64,000 nucleotides of DNA, from NCBI GenBank assembly GCA_963210315.1, contig OY723290.1, forward strand, positions 558,001 to 622,000, read 5' to 3'. Within the stretch, counting starts at the first letter, position 1; the number at the start of each line of letters is the position of its first letter. Under the pieces are notes generated by a model, which saw nothing but the letters and a program-made list of their open reading frames with translations, had not been told where the DNA came from and did no database searches. This document shows, piece by piece, positions 1-11,500 of the stretch. This DNA comes from Rhynchopus euleeides. Lineage: Eukaryota > Euglenozoa > Diplonemea > Diplonemida > Diplonemidae. The position numbers were made by a program, and so were the translations under genes.

Positions 1-732
1 AATCACCTCGCTCAAGTACTCCCTCATGTAAGAGTCGAAGTCGTTGTAGCTTGTTTCGAGATCCATCGCCATCATCACCACATCCTTATCGTCACGAAGG
101 GTCGTGCTGATGTCTTTGAAAGCGAGATGTCTACTCTTCAGTGCACCCAGAACGAACTCCTTGTGATTGAGCCACATCTCCCTGTTTGGGAAATGGGATG
201 ACCTGTCAACACGATACTTCAAAGAAGCAAGAGCAACATCAACGTCACGCCTCAGAGCAGGGCTAGCAAGGGACAAGAATTTGGGACGAAGGTACACGAG
301 CTGCTGCATCACCTCTTTGTCGTCGTACAGAGACGGCGGCACCCAGCGAGGGAAAAAGGGTGACTTCGTCGCGCACCTGTCCTGTTTGCGACAGACACAG
401 TAGTACTTCAGCGTCGCCAGCACACACTCACGCCGCGTCCGTGCCCACAGCGGGAGGTCGTCCATGGTGATCTTGCCGTCGAGCAGCTGCTTGACAAACT
501 CCCGCACGCCACGTTCGACCTGAACCCGGCACCCACCCGAGAAGGCAGCGATGCTGCTGACAGCCTCCGCATCGTCACACGCCACACGCTGCCCGCCCAC
601 ACTCAGCTCCACGTCGTCACCGAAGCCGAAGGCCTCCCCGCACTGCCGCTTCACAGCAGACAGTGTTGCATCTGCCTCGATCGGCACAGCCTCCTCCCGC
701 CCTGCCAGCTTGTCGACCGCAAACACCTCCAT
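1..732 (-). CDS. Ubiquitin-like/DUF4116 repeat protein, 5' part (runs off window)
   Basis: The frame is open from an ATG at 730-732 down to base 1 (244 codons) with no stop, so the gene continues beyond the window. It is a close paralogue of the complete gene at 5074-6753. The first ~75 residues are nearly identical and look like a ubiquitin-like beta-grasp domain (VELSVGGQRV segment). The rest begins a run of DUF4116-type units ending in TLRDDKDVVMMAMD. Compared with the complete paralogue it lacks the lysine-rich insert after the KYYC segment and differs in a few short indels, all frame-preserving. DUF4116 is a repeat domain of unknown function that is expanded in several protists and giant-virus relatives. 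No molecular function can be assigned. The start is the same ATG that opens the two other copies. Confidence 0.7.
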   Translation of the reverse strand, partial: MEVFAVDKLAGREEAVPIEADATLSAVKRQCGEAFGFGDDVELSVGGQRVACDDAEAVSSIAAFSGGCRVQVERGVREFVKQLLDGKITMDDLPLWARTRRECVLATLKYYCVCRKQDRCATKSPFFPRWVPPSLYDDKEVMQQLVYLRPKFLSLASPALRRDVDVALASLKYRVDRSSHFPNREMWLNHKEFVLGALKSRHLAFKDISTTLRDDKDVVMMAMDLETSYNDFDSYMREYLSEVI

Positions 733-1616
733 TGCTGCTGTGGTGTGCCGTGTGTGGCTGCTTCTTCTTCGTCACCTGGTGTCTGGTGTCTGGTGTGTGT
801 GTGCACAATGGCTTGCCTTGAGTTTTCTGCGTTGCCACCATTCGGGTGGCGGGTGGTGGTGTGTCGATCTTGGCACCAACTAACAAGACTGACATGAGGC
901 CACCTACACTACGGCGCGCTCCGTATGTGCAAGTAATAAATGGCAAACAAAATCACACAAAATCAGGGCGGGAAAAACCCACGCCCCACCCCATATCTCG
1001 TGTAGTCAAAAAACCCCTTTTCTGCTACGCCAATTCTGTGGATCTTGTGTATTTCTTTGCCTCCTTCACACATAGGTTCGTCCCCCTTTTGGCAAGGTTC
1101 GCGGGGGAAGATTCATCGGGGAGGGGGAAACATTGAACGATGGTTCAGCAGAGAGGGGGTTCCGTTTCACTCAGGTAAAGTCGCCAATCTGTGGGCCCGT
1201 CCCAATCGGTTCCGCGCAGGGATATTCGGAATACACGTGGGTTGTGTGCAGGATCAGGAACAACCCTGGACACAAAGAGAGGATAGTTGAAAACAGGGTT
1301 TCGTCGATCACAAAGGTCTGAGCTGTATTTCACACCAGGGTTCCTAGCCACTTCCACCACGGAATCCACAATTGCAGGGGGGCTTGGAGAGAGTGTGGTT
1401 GTGCATCAAACCCGGTGAACCCGGCTTGTGATGGGATAAGGTGGCCGGGCAGCCGGCAGGACCCACCCAGATGGGCCTGAAAGCGCGAGTGATGGAGCTT
1501 CGACTGCCCGACACGAGTAGTTCTGCGGAACTGGCTTCAAGGGACGCCCCCTCGTAATGACTGGGTGGATGGAGCCAAGTAATACCAGGTGGTCGGACAC
1601 CGGAACTCTCGGCATT
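733..1616. other. Intergenic; start shares a duplicated upstream block with the other DUF4116 copies
   Basis: The first ~135 bases upstream of the ATG are nearly identical to those upstream of the copies at 6753 and 30660, so the duplicated unit includes the 5' flank. At about 867 the sequence jumps to a segment also found near 31009 (a GATCTTGGCACC... block). Relative to the 30.7-kb copy, about 210 bases are therefore missing here. I see no supported gene in the remainder. Confidence 0.5.
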
Positions 1617-2335
1617 TACCGTCACTCAAGTTTTGTTGGTGGGGTAATATATTGGTGGGGTAAATATGTTGGTGGGGTACTAATTTGGTGGATTTGGGGC
1701 TCTGAAAAAAGTTGGTGGGTTATTACCCCACCAACATAATTACCCCTGGGGCGCATTGTACTTGGCGATTTTTTCTGGCACCTGGGATTTGGAGCCCCCT
1801 TCCCACCCACCCCGACTGCGCGTACGCATGTGCGTACGCCGTCCGCACTTTCTGAAACCGCGCTGCGCACGCGTACGCAGAAATTGCGTACGGCTGGTAT
1901 TCCAGGTCTCTCAGCACACAGTAGGCCACCCAGTAGGCTGAGCCCTGGCCTTTGCTCTTGCCTTTCACAGACGGTTCCTTCGCGCACAAGTGCAAAAGGT
2001 ACGATTACCTACTCGAAGGCTCGAAGGCTGCTGAGGTTGACGACCGATTTGGTGTGCGGACATGGCCGTCTCTTGTACTACATAGACTGCCGTTTGCAGG
2101 CGCCGCACGCCCACGCGTACGCCGTATGCATTTTCTGGAAAACGTAGCCATCAGCCGGGCCCCTTAGGCGTTCGCCACGAAAACGGTAGTCAGCGATGCG
2201 CATTGGGGTAATAAATTGGTGGGGTAGATTTGTTGGTGGGGTAAATATGTTGGTGGGGTACTAATTTGGTGGATTTGGGGGTTCTGGAAGAAGTTGGTGG
2301 GTTATTACCCCACCAACATTACTTGAGTGACGGTA
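1617..2335. mobile_element. 719-bp non-autonomous inverted-repeat element (MITE-like)
   Basis: A 15-bp perfect terminal inverted repeat is visible: TACCGTCACTCAAGT at 1617-1631 and its reverse complement at 2321-2335. If the outer TA is read as a target duplication, the element ends in CCGTCACTCAAGT with a TA target site, as in Tc1/mariner-type MITEs. Just inside each end is a ~110-bp block in the same (direct) orientation (about 1634-1745 and 2208-2320), rich in TTGGTGGGGTAA and ending in a small palindrome. The centre has several CGTACGC motifs. No transposase ORF is present, so mobilisation would depend on another element. Confidence 0.7.
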
Positions 2336-3006
2336 TTAGTCGCGGGAACTGTGTCCGTGTGGTCGGGTGTGACCCCTTCCGATTCCACTGATTCCTCTCT
2401 TTGAACCTGTAGTGTTGAAAGATACTTCAGTCTTGTGATCCACCCTGAATCCTTCCTGTGAGCAGCAGATCCACAGCACCTCGACTTCTTTCAGCGGCTG
2501 TATTGATATTGCCTGACACAGCAAACATGATTCAATTGGAGGAACAAGCCTCGTACACCAGCGGCCCAAAAGGTGGATTCCATGTATGGTTTTAGGATTT
2601 CCCTTACTACTGATGGTGTAGAGACTACAAAGCCTGACCTGATGACGCCGCCATGAACCTGGGAGACACGCCGCGTGAGAAGGGACCTCGGTGCGGGGTG
2701 GCGTGAAGATCCTGCCTGAGTGCCCTCGTCGGGACCCGCGGTAAACCGTGGCGTTCCCCCCGAGGCAAGTCCAGGACGAAGGTTGCAGATAACCGCTGCA
2801 CCTCTTCGTCCGAAAGGAGCTCACAGGATAGGGGAACTGCCTACACCCCACTCACGACAGTGTATCCGAAAGGTGCACTGCGCGTGTGGTGGCGGTGTCG
2901 GGTCCAGACCCACCTCGTTCCCCCATGCCCGTCAGTTGTTGCCCCTGCAGGGGTGGCTGCTGTCTGGCATGGGGGGCGCCCTCCCTGCCTTGCAAGGAAA
3001 AATGTA

Positions 3007-3025
3007 GAACGGCATGCTGCCCGTT
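3007..3025. repeat. Dispersed 19-bp hairpin repeat, copy 1
   Basis: GAACGGCATGCTGCCCGTT: the AACGG/CCGTT arms can pair around CATGCTGC. The same core recurs at 3082-3100 and 4578-4596, and inverted at 47287-47305. Flanks are also similar (A/G-rich before, T-rich after), so the conserved unit is about 35-40 bases. Confidence 0.7.
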
Positions 3026-3081
3026 TCTTCATTTTTTCACCTTGCCTGGCAGGGGGGGCCACCCTCACGGGGGAAAAAGAG

Positions 3082-3100
3082 GAACGGCATGCTGCCCGTT
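3082..3100. repeat. Dispersed 19-bp hairpin repeat, copy 2
   Basis: Same GAACGG...CCGTT core as at 3007, 75 bases away. It is preceded by a GGGGGAAAAAGAG-like run and followed by CACTC and a T run. Its extended match to the 4578 copy is better than to the 3007 copy. Confidence 0.7.
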
Positions 3101-4577
3101 CACTCTTTTTTTTAACGTATCCGCAGGGATATATTCAAATCATGATTGAGATTGAGGATTTCGGCCCCAGGAAAAAAAACCCCAAAAAAACCCCCCTGTT
3201 TTTTCTTGGGGGTTTTCCCCCCCTTTTTTGGGGGTCCCAGTCTCGGGAAATCTGCAGAGAAAGAAAAACTGTGAGGATGGGAACTACCTCGGTGTGAATA
3301 AAGAAGAAAATGAGAGACCTGCTGCGCTAGCCCCACCAAGCAGCCACATCACGACAGGACTTTCCAGTCTTTTCCCCATCACCCACCAGCCCCACACACA
3401 ACTCACAACAGTTGAAACAGCAAAAACCCACCCACGACAGGAAAGGCCTCACAAATGAGAGTCTCGGCAAAAGTCGAAGGCACATTCTGGTGCCACCTTG
3501 CTTTGGGGTACTCACGCAAACCCGCAAACCCGGGTTTCCACCCCCCATAAAAACGCGTCGACCAGTTTTACTGGGTCGACGATTGGTAAGCCCCGACAAA
3601 GCGTCAACCCGGCTACACTGGTTCGACGGTCGATGTCAAAGAGAGGTGGTGGTCTTGCAGGAACATATGCTCACTACCGTGGCCTCCGGCGGCTGGGAGC
3701 TCCGCCCCCCAGGCCAGGGAGTCCAACCACTCCAGTAGCCTCAGGCCTCAGGAGGACGCAGCCAACTCGCACAGAAGCTACGCCCACAATGAACAGATGT
3801 TTACTACCGTGGCCTCCGGCGGCTGGGGGGCTCTGCCCCCCAGACCCCCCCAGCTAGCGTGAGCCCATGGCCACCCACCAGCCACGGCACCAAAAAGGTG
3901 GCCAATCATCGACACTTTGACGCACAGTAAATGTCCCCCAATGACTCAAAAAAATTTGAGTAGGGTCACCGTGAAGAGAGTTTGATCCGTTGATGCCAAA
4001 AACGACCCTCTCGTGTGGTAGAACGACGCTGTGCCACCCCCATTTTAGGGGGGGAAAACAGGGGTTTTTTACGATTGAGAATCTGAAAATCTGCCGAAAA
4101 CCCCATGATTTAAAGACATCCCTGCGTATCCGTCAGGTGGACCACCGGGTGGGGAGAGATCCGGTGTGAGGCACTTGGGTCCGTCCAGGTGGGCAGGGGG
4201 AACCTGGGGGCGGGGGGCCTCAAAACCCTTCTACCAGTGCCGCTTCTTATCTCGTCGGTCTTGTCCCAACCACCACCAGCCAGCCCAGAACGCCCTGACG
4301 CTGCGACCTCGTCGATTTTTCCGTTTCGCCCATCCGCCCAACTCCGCCAACCCAACCAGCCCTACCCTTTCTCCCAGTCAGGGCGGTACTCACACGAGCG
4401 GCAAAGCGCTGGGGGAGGGGGGGGGGGGGACATCAATAGGGGAGGGGAGGAGAGGGGGGAGGAAGGGAGGGGAGGAAGGGGGGGGGGTTATGTTGTTTCT
4501 ATCCCAGACCTGCTGTGCAGAGCCCGGGGGAGGGGGGTGTGGCAGGGGGGGGTCACCTCACACGAGGGAAAATCGAG

Positions 4578-4596
4578 GAACGGCATGCTGCCCGTT
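4578..4596. repeat. Dispersed 19-bp hairpin repeat, copy 3
   Basis: Same core as at 3007 and 3082, again followed by CACTC plus a run of T. Confidence 0.7.
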
Positions 4597-5073
4597 CACT
4601 CTTTTTTCCTCGAGGGGGTGAAATATGCGGAAAGGACTAAAATCCCGCATATTTTCTCCAGCCAAAAAGTATGGCCAGCGGGGTCTAGACCCCCGATAGC
4701 GGGGGTCCAGACCCCCGCCAAGACCCAGACCCCCGCTCCAGGGGGTGGGAGTCCACCGTGTGGTAATTTACCCCCCCCCCTAAGCAGAGACCCCGATAAG
4801 AATCCGACACCCACCCACCCGACCCCCGACCCCCTCTTATAAAAGACCCCCCCCCCCCCCTCCAAATATCTGGGGAAAACCCTGGGGTTTTCCCGAGGAA
4901 ACGCGGGTTTCTCCCTCTGTTGCATTGTTCGGGCTCCGTGCGGATCGTAGTGGGGTCACTTTGTTGGTGTAGGTGCCACACAACACCCCTGAAATGCGGA
5001 GGTGGTCCATCGAGAATGGGGGTCGGAAACCCTGTGTAAACCACTTGTAAACCTACTTGTAAAGGTGTTTACT

Positions 5074-6753
5074 TCAGCGCCGTGGGGGCCGGTTGGTTGC
5101 CCCCCCGGCCCCCTGTATGTCGGGCTGCAGAGCGGGGCTCGCATACGATGCATTCTTTGGGTGGGCACGCACCGCTTGGAGTGCGACCTCGCGGTCCGCC
5201 TGCAGATCTGCACTTGCAAAGGCAAGCAATTCACCGCTCGATTTCTTTGACACGTCTGCAAAGGCTGCCAGTGCCGCCTGCCTGTCACCACGCACATGCT
5301 CACCTGCATACATGAAGTTCTTGGGATCCTTGCGGATGGCAGGCAGGGCAACCTGTATGTCGTCACGCAGCGCATCGGGAAGGGTGCGGAAGCAGGCGCC
5401 GCAAGCTGTGACAATCCGTGATGCGAAATCCCTGTCATCGCGTAGCACATCCGCCATGTGGATGTGCGCATCGGAGTCACGCCTGAGTGCCATCAGGACC
5501 ACCTCCTTGTCTCCACGCAGGGCCTCACTCATGTGCTGAAACGGTGCCGAGCTGTGCTGAAACGGTGCCGAGCTTTCAAAAGTCCAGCTGCCTTCAAGAG
5601 CCAGCATCGCGACCTCCTTGTCCCCACGCAGCTGTTCGCTCAGATATTGAAACTCTCTGTAGTCTGACTCGACGGCCTTCATGGCAACCGCTTTGTCACC
5701 GCGGTGGAGTCCCATTGTCTTGTCCGCCCGCAGCTCCTCACTCATGTGTTGCACTGCGTCTCTGGCATAGTACCCCCCCTTCTCGAGAGCCTCCAGGGCC
5801 ACGTCTTTGTCGCCGCGCAGCTCCTCACTCATGTGCTGGAATTCAAACCAGACACCGCGTGATTTGATTGCCTTCAGGGCCACCTCTTTGTCTCCACGAA
5901 GTGCCATGCTCAGGTCTCTGTACCTTAGTTTGCCGCCACACACCATATCCGTCGCGATCTGCACGTTCCCAGAGAGCATCACCTCCCTCAGGTTGTGCTC
6001 GTCGAACTCGTCGGAGTCTGTTATGAAATCCATCGCCATCATCACCACATCCTTATCGTCACGAAGGGTCGTGCTGATGTCTTTGAAAGCGAACCTTCCA
6101 CGCGTCCTCTCCAGTGCACCCAGAACGAACTCCTTGTGATTGAGCCACATCTCCCTGTTTGGGAAATGGGCAAGTGAAGTCGTCCGCTTGTGAACACGAT
6201 ACTTCAAAGAAGCAAGAGCAACACCAACGTCACGCCGCAGAGCAGGGCTAGCAAGGGAGAAGCATTTGGGATGAAGGTACACGAGCTGCTGCATCACCTC
6301 CTTGTCGTCGTACAGAGACGGAGGCACCCAGTGAGGGGAAAAGAATGGCGTATTCTTTGGCGCCCGCAAACCCGCAAACCCCTTCTTTTTTGGCGCCCTC
6401 CCCCTCTGTTCGACTCCACAGTAGTATTTCAGCGTCGCCAGCACACACTCACGCCGCGTCCGTGCCCACAGCGGGAGGTCGTCCCTGGTGACCTTACCGT
6501 CGAGCAGCTGCTTAACAAACACCCGCACGCCGCGTTCGACCTGAACCCGGCACCCACCCGTGAAGGCAGCGATGCTGCTGACAGCCTCCGCATCGTCACA
6601 CGCCACACGCTGCCCGCCCACACTCAGCTCCACGTCGTCACCGAAGCCGAAGGCCTCCCCGCACTGCCGCTTCACAGCAGACAGTGTTGCATCTGCCTCG
6701 ATCGGCACAGCCTCCTCCCGCCCTGCCAGCTTGTCGACCGCAAACACCTCCAT
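5074..6753 (-). CDS. Ubiquitin-like domain + DUF4116 repeat protein (559 aa)
   Basis: Complete single-exon ORF from ATG at 6751-6753. Residues 1-75 look like a ubiquitin-like beta-grasp (KRQCGEAFGF, VELSVGGQRV). The rest is about ten DUF4116-type units of 30-50 residues, each marked by L-R-x-D-[KRD]-x-V-A-x-x-A (for example LRGDKEVALKAIKS). A 21-bp in-frame tandem duplication at about 5534-5575 gives SSAPFQH twice. One unit is shortened (ELRADKTMGLHRGDK), consistent with unequal exchange between repeats. A K/R-rich insert near residue 120 is absent from the paralogue at the left edge. DUF4116 function is unknown; ubiquitin-like fusions suggest, but do not show, a link to ubiquitin signalling. 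The C-terminal tail after LQPDIQG diverges from the fragment at 7462. Confidence 0.75.
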   Translation of the reverse strand: MEVFAVDKLAGREEAVPIEADATLSAVKRQCGEAFGFGDDVELSVGGQRVACDDAEAVSSIAAFTGGCRVQVERGVRVFVKQLLDGKVTRDDLPLWARTRRECVLATLKYYCGVEQRGRAPKKKGFAGLRAPKNTPFFSPHWVPPSLYDDKEVMQQLVYLHPKCFSLASPALRRDVGVALASLKYRVHKRTTSLAHFPNREMWLNHKEFVLGALERTRGRFAFKDISTTLRDDKDVVMMAMDFITDSDEFDEHNLREVMLSGNVQIATDMVCGGKLRYRDLSMALRGDKEVALKAIKSRGVWFEFQHMSEELRGDKDVALEALEKGGYYARDAVQHMSEELRADKTMGLHRGDKAVAMKAVESDYREFQYLSEQLRGDKEVAMLALEGSWTFESSAPFQHSSAPFQHMSEALRGDKEVVLMALRRDSDAHIHMADVLRDDRDFASRIVTACGACFRTLPDALRDDIQVALPAIRKDPKNFMYAGEHVRGDRQAALAAFADVSKKSSGELLAFASADLQADREVALQAVRAHPKNASYASPALQPDIQGAGGATNRPPRR

Positions 6754-7461
6754 TGCTGCTGTGGTGTGCCGTGTGTGGCTGCTTCTTCTTCGTCACCTGG
6801 TGTCTGGTGTCTGGTGTGTGTGTGCACAGTGGCTTGCCTTGAGTTTTCTGCGTTGCCACCATTCGGGTGGCGGGTGGTGGTGTGTCTCAGCCAGGGATAA
6901 CTGTCAAATGGTGTAGAATCAACCGCCGCAGCGCTCATAGGGGGAAAGAAGTGTATTCTTGATAAGAGTTTGTCATCATGAACCATTGCAGCGGACGTGG
7001 CCCTCACACATCACACCTCTCTCGCATGTGCCTCCACCAGACACACGTTCTTCAGCCAGGGATAACTGTTAGATGTGCACTGAATCATAGGTCGTCATGG
7101 CAGAAGATGGGGTCACTGTCTCCGAGGCACATGCACACAGACGCAAACTCCACTATCCAGTTCCAAAAGAAGCCGCGGGGCTGGGAGGGGGCTTCGGCTC
7201 CTTTCAGTTGAGGCACCAACATAATCAACTATTTCATCCTGCACCCGAAACCCACACGTTGACTGACGCACCGACACAGCATTTCGGATCTTCTCCGGCT
7301 GGAGGTACTCCCCTTTACTGGCGGAGAGATGAGCCACAGGATGGGAGAGACAAGGAAAGAACAAACGAGAGCTACTGTCGGGTCGAGAGCGCCCGACACA
7401 GGGTACACAACCAAAGCCACACCACACACCGCAACGGAGTGTACGTTGGATCTGTGTGTGC
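6754..7461. other. Duplicated 5' flank of the DUF4116 gene, then unassigned sequence
   Basis: Bases to about 7215 match the flank of the 30.66-kb fragment in blocks, including a CAGCCAGGGATAACTGT segment that occurs twice here (about 6888 and 7053). No gene is supported. Because the flank is conserved together with the 5' coding end in three copies, it probably moved with it. Confidence 0.5.
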
Positions 7462-7757
7462 TCACACCGCCTCCTCCTGCAAGCCGGGTTGCAGAGCGGG
7501 GCTCGCATACGACACATTCTTCGGGTTGGCACGCACCGCTTGGAGTGCGACCTCGCGGTCCGCCTGCAGATCTGCACTTGCAAAGGCAAGCAATGCAGTG
7601 TGCGAGCCTTGTGCGAAGGCTGCCAGTGCCGCCTGCCTGTCACCACGCACATGCTCACCTGCATACATGAAGTTCCCTGGATACTCGCGGATGGCAGGCA
7701 GGGCAACCTGTACGTCGTCACGCAGCGCATCGGGAGTAGAGGGTGGCAAGCTGTGAT
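7462..7757 (-). pseudogene. 3' fragment of a DUF4116 repeat gene
   Basis: The translated segment PDALRDDVQVALPAI through QADREVALQAVRANPKN matches the last ~95 residues of the complete gene at 5074-6753, with minor substitutions and a 5-residue difference around GSHTALL. Similarity stops abruptly at about 7757; upstream sequence is unrelated and no start or 5' domain is present. It is therefore a truncated duplicate lying only ~700 bases upstream of the intact copy. It could in principle be a terminal exon, but no acceptor-like RCAG joins it to a matching 5' part nearby. Confidence 0.65.
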
Positions 7758-8510
7758 TTTTCCAGCCGTTTCTCACAAACTTTTTTCTGGGCAAAAATAT
7801 TGGTGCATTTTTCTCCCGTTTTGGGGCCCCACCACCCCCGGAACACCTCCGACTCTGCCAAAATCGGGGTTTTCACCCGAAAATGTGGGCCGCCGAGGTG
7901 GTCGACAGGAATGCAACCGAACACACGACTCCGGAATCACACCCACATGACGAGCGGATGCGAGGAGGGCCCACCACATGGAATTCACGCCCGAATGGGG
8001 CCTTGTCACGGCTTCCCTGTCAGAAGGACCTCCATGGAACCTGCTCTCTGTATGCTGGGGGTCACATTGGTCTGTGTGTGTGGCCACTGGGGTGGGGTGG
8101 CTGGCAATGCGGAGTTCAGATGATCACGGCTTCGGGTGGGGGATTGGGGCAGGTTGGGGGGCAGGGGCCGCTGGCTGCAGGTGACTCACATCACCGATCA
8201 TCTTGCTCGGTCATTCGCATCCTGCCAGAATCGATTAGGGAAAAGCAGGCCAAGATTGACTCACACAACATGAGATACTGCATCAGTAGGTCTCCTGCAT
8301 CGGATGAATACGAAACACAGGTCAACAGGAGCAAAGCACCCTTGGCTGCGAGAAGACAGGCCCTGAGGAGATAAACAACACTGGAAGCTGTTCGAAACAC
8401 ACACTCGCAGTCACTCATTGGAATGGGGGTCAGCAAGCATGAAAATGCCTGCAGTCTCGGGTAGGGACTGGCAGAATACACATAGAACCCCTCGTGCCTC
8501 TTGTGCGGCT
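7758..8510. other. Intergenic, nothing recognised
   Basis: No supported ORF, repeat or RNA. It lies 3' of the ubiquitin protease gene and may hold that gene's 3' UTR and, if the 8.5-17 kb block is a transposon, its right end. I could not find a terminal repeat matching the other side by eye. Confidence 0.4.
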
Positions 8511-11500
8511 TCACGACGACTGCTGCCCCTTCTTCCCGCCCTTACCACCCTTACCACCCTTCTTGCCACCCTTCCCACCTTTCTTCCCGCCCTTGCCGCC
8601 CTTGCCACCCTTGCCACCCTTACCGCCCTTGCCACCCTTACCGCCCTTGCCACCCTTGCTACCCTTACCACCATGCTTGCCCTGGCGGCGTAGCCGCTCC
8701 TGCTCCTCCTTCTGCCTCTTTAGCTCCCGCTGCCGCCTCTCCTCCTCCTCCTGCTGCTGGCGCTGTTCAGGGGGGAACAGCCTCTGCACGTTGCGGTGGG
8801 ATTCCTCATCGTCAGCCCGCAGCAAATCAAGCAGCCCCACCCACGAGATGCGGAACTCCTCGGTGCAGCTGTCCGGTGTCCGGTCGTACCGGAACATGAC
8901 GCCGTGTGTCCGCATCACTTCGAGGGACTCCGCGATGTCCACCTGCTTCGTGTACGCGTCGTCGTGCAGAAACATGGCCTTCGCCGCAGGACTGTAGGAG
9001 TAGCAGGTGTAGTGCCCGCCACTCACCCCCCCGGAGTGCACCGCGCAGGCACCAAGGGTGAAGGTCGCCCTCCTGACCGACCCGAAGATGTCGGCGATTT
9101 CGAGCTGCAGCGGCACATCGCATTGTGACGACAGGAAGGTGTGGCCACCGCCCTTGTCAGTCAGCCGCGTCACCCACAGCAGCAGCGTTCCCCCGACAAA
9201 CATCGTGGTCGTCGTGGTGCTGCATCTCCCCAGGCAGCTCTTGTCCGCACATGTGAATGCGGTGCTCGTCTCGCATCGCATCGCAGAATCCACAAGCACC
9301 TGCAGGGTCTGGAACCTCTCAGGGCTCCCCTTCACGTACCACCCCTGGTGCTGGTTGGCGCTGGTGGGGTTGCCGCACGTCCCGCATTTACCCTGCACGT
9401 CGGTAAAGTGGATGGGGAGGGTGCACACGGGGCGCCGGTTCTGTGGGCCGCACCGTCTCCATTCCCACCACTCGGCGGACAGGATCTGCAGCAACTCTCC
9501 CAGGAAATGCGCAAGGCACTGCTGCTTCCGCTTCAGGAGGCTGTGGGCCTCGCCCACATCCCTTTCCATCTCCTCGAAGACAGCTCTCCCGGACTCCCGG
9601 GAGAGCTGTCGGAGGCCATCGAGGTTCTGTTCCGATCCCTTCCCACGGCACATGTTCTTCAGGAAGGAGAGCAGGGGGTACATCGTCGTCTCGCAGGCGG
9701 TGCACTTCGGTTCGGACCTGATGACGTCGATGCAGGGGCGGAGCAGCTGCAGGCAGGCTGCCATGAAGCATGTGTTTGCTCCCTGACCGTCAGCCGTCCG
9801 CGGGAAGGACCACCAGGCTGCAACCATGCGGAAGGGGGTATGCGGAGGAGATGCGGGTTTGCGAGAGGCAGGCGATGTCACAGGGGTCACCCTCGGGCGC
9901 TTCCGCGGGCTGCCGGTGCTGGAGTGGGAGGGGTGCCCTGGAGGGAGCGGCGCACCGTCGTCATCTGCGCAATGTCCAGGAAAATCGCTGCCACCGAGCT
10001 CCCTCTCCAAGTCATACTCCGCCGCCGAATCACGCTCCGTCACCGAATCCAATGAGCCAGGGTCATCCTCCGGCACAGGCGTGCTCCTGGTGGTGCTGCT
10101 GCTGCGCTTCCGCTTGCCCTCCGTCGACACGCAGGAACCCGGATGCGCACAGTACTCCTCCCAGGTGAGGCCGTGCGCCGAAGCGGCATGCGAAGCCAAA
10201 CTCACAAAGGGGGTCCCCTTCTTCGTGCAGGTCTCCCCACACACCTTGCAGCATGGCACCGAGGGTGCAGCAGACACCGGCGTCGCGACCGCATCCGCCT
10301 GCGCTGACCGCCGTCCGCACCTGAGCTCAACCTCACTGAGCTGCTGCCTCAGCTCAGCCACGCACCGGTCCATCTGCCACTTCCCGTTCACCACCTCCTC
10401 CCACAAGTGATGCACCTCCACCAGACCCATCTCCGAGAAGGGCCTCAGAGGCTCCTGACCGGGGAAGATTATTTTAAGCTTCCCCGGCACATCCTTCGTC
10501 AGCGTGGCGCGCACCTCCTCCTCCAGGCACCTCACCGCCAGGTCCGCCACCGCCGAGAGCATATCCCCGAGGTAGGTCACGGAGTGGGGGCGCCGTTTCC
10601 GCAGCCAGTCGACGCTCAGCAGGTTCTGTCTTTCTACCGTACCCGGCGCCGCTGAAAACAGCGACTTGGGAACCTCTCGGTAGATCAGGCGATTTGCAGC
10701 TTCCCGGATGCGGCCAAACTCCTCCGCCATCTTCCCCTCCACGTACGCCAGGCAGCGTGCCCTCCACAGCTGCGCTGGGAGCTTCATCTCCTCCTCCGTC
10801 AGGCTCTTCCTCGCCTTCACCATCCGGCTCACCCGCAGGCTCCGCATACACGGAACGCTGGCCATCGCACGTTCGGCGCTACGGACGGCATACAGCTCGA
10901 ATTCCCCCTGCGCCAGAAAATGCTGCACCGCAGCCTCTAGGGATTCGTGCGACTCCTCAGGGTGGTCGGTGCACTTCACCACACACCTGTCCGACTCACG
11001 CTCCACCCGCAGAGCCACTCGCCACAAGCCTCTGTTCCGCCCCGAGGCGGTGTCGTCGGGGGGGGCAAATAACATCGCCGCGACCTCGGAATCCCAGGCT
11101 CCCTCGGGCACACGCGCGACATCGCTCCTGTCCCCTGGTCCAGGCGGATACAGCTTGACACGCACGGTGTGCCACTGTCCCTGGTCGGTGCATTTGAGGG
11201 AGCCGGGCGGGGTATGCGGCGGGAACGCCCTCACTTCCGTCTCGACAGCGAGGATCACGGCGGAGATGCAGAAATCCCCCTTCCACGAAAGCCGGACTCC
11301 CCGGAAGCCATTCGACTCCCTCAGCGGACCCTGGTGTTGGCACAGCTGCATCTGCTCCCACGTGATGCGGGGCCACTCCGGCTCCGTACGCTCCCCCAGC
11401 TGCAGTGCCACGCCCGGCGGAACCCTGCGTGGGTCCAGTGCCTTCATTTTCGCCAGCACTTTGGTGGGGAAGAACCAACAGTGCTGCACGACCCAGTTCG

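Larger units (their letters stand above)
2336..5073. other. Gene-free, repeat-dense interval
   Basis: I find no convincing coding region. The interval contains three copies of a short hairpin repeat (listed separately) and a pair of direct repeats carrying ACTACCGTGGCCTCCGGCGG at about 3673 and 3803. It also has several GGGGGTC/GACCCCC hairpins at 4676-4745, and long G and C runs at 4410-4490 and 4851-4861. The small ORFs here are short, overlapping and compositionally biased. Confidence 0.5.

Noticed and set aside
167-4842. Many small ORFs on both strands between 0.1 and 5 kb
   Set aside because: Short, overlapping, compositionally biased and repeat-derived, apart from the DUF4116 frame.
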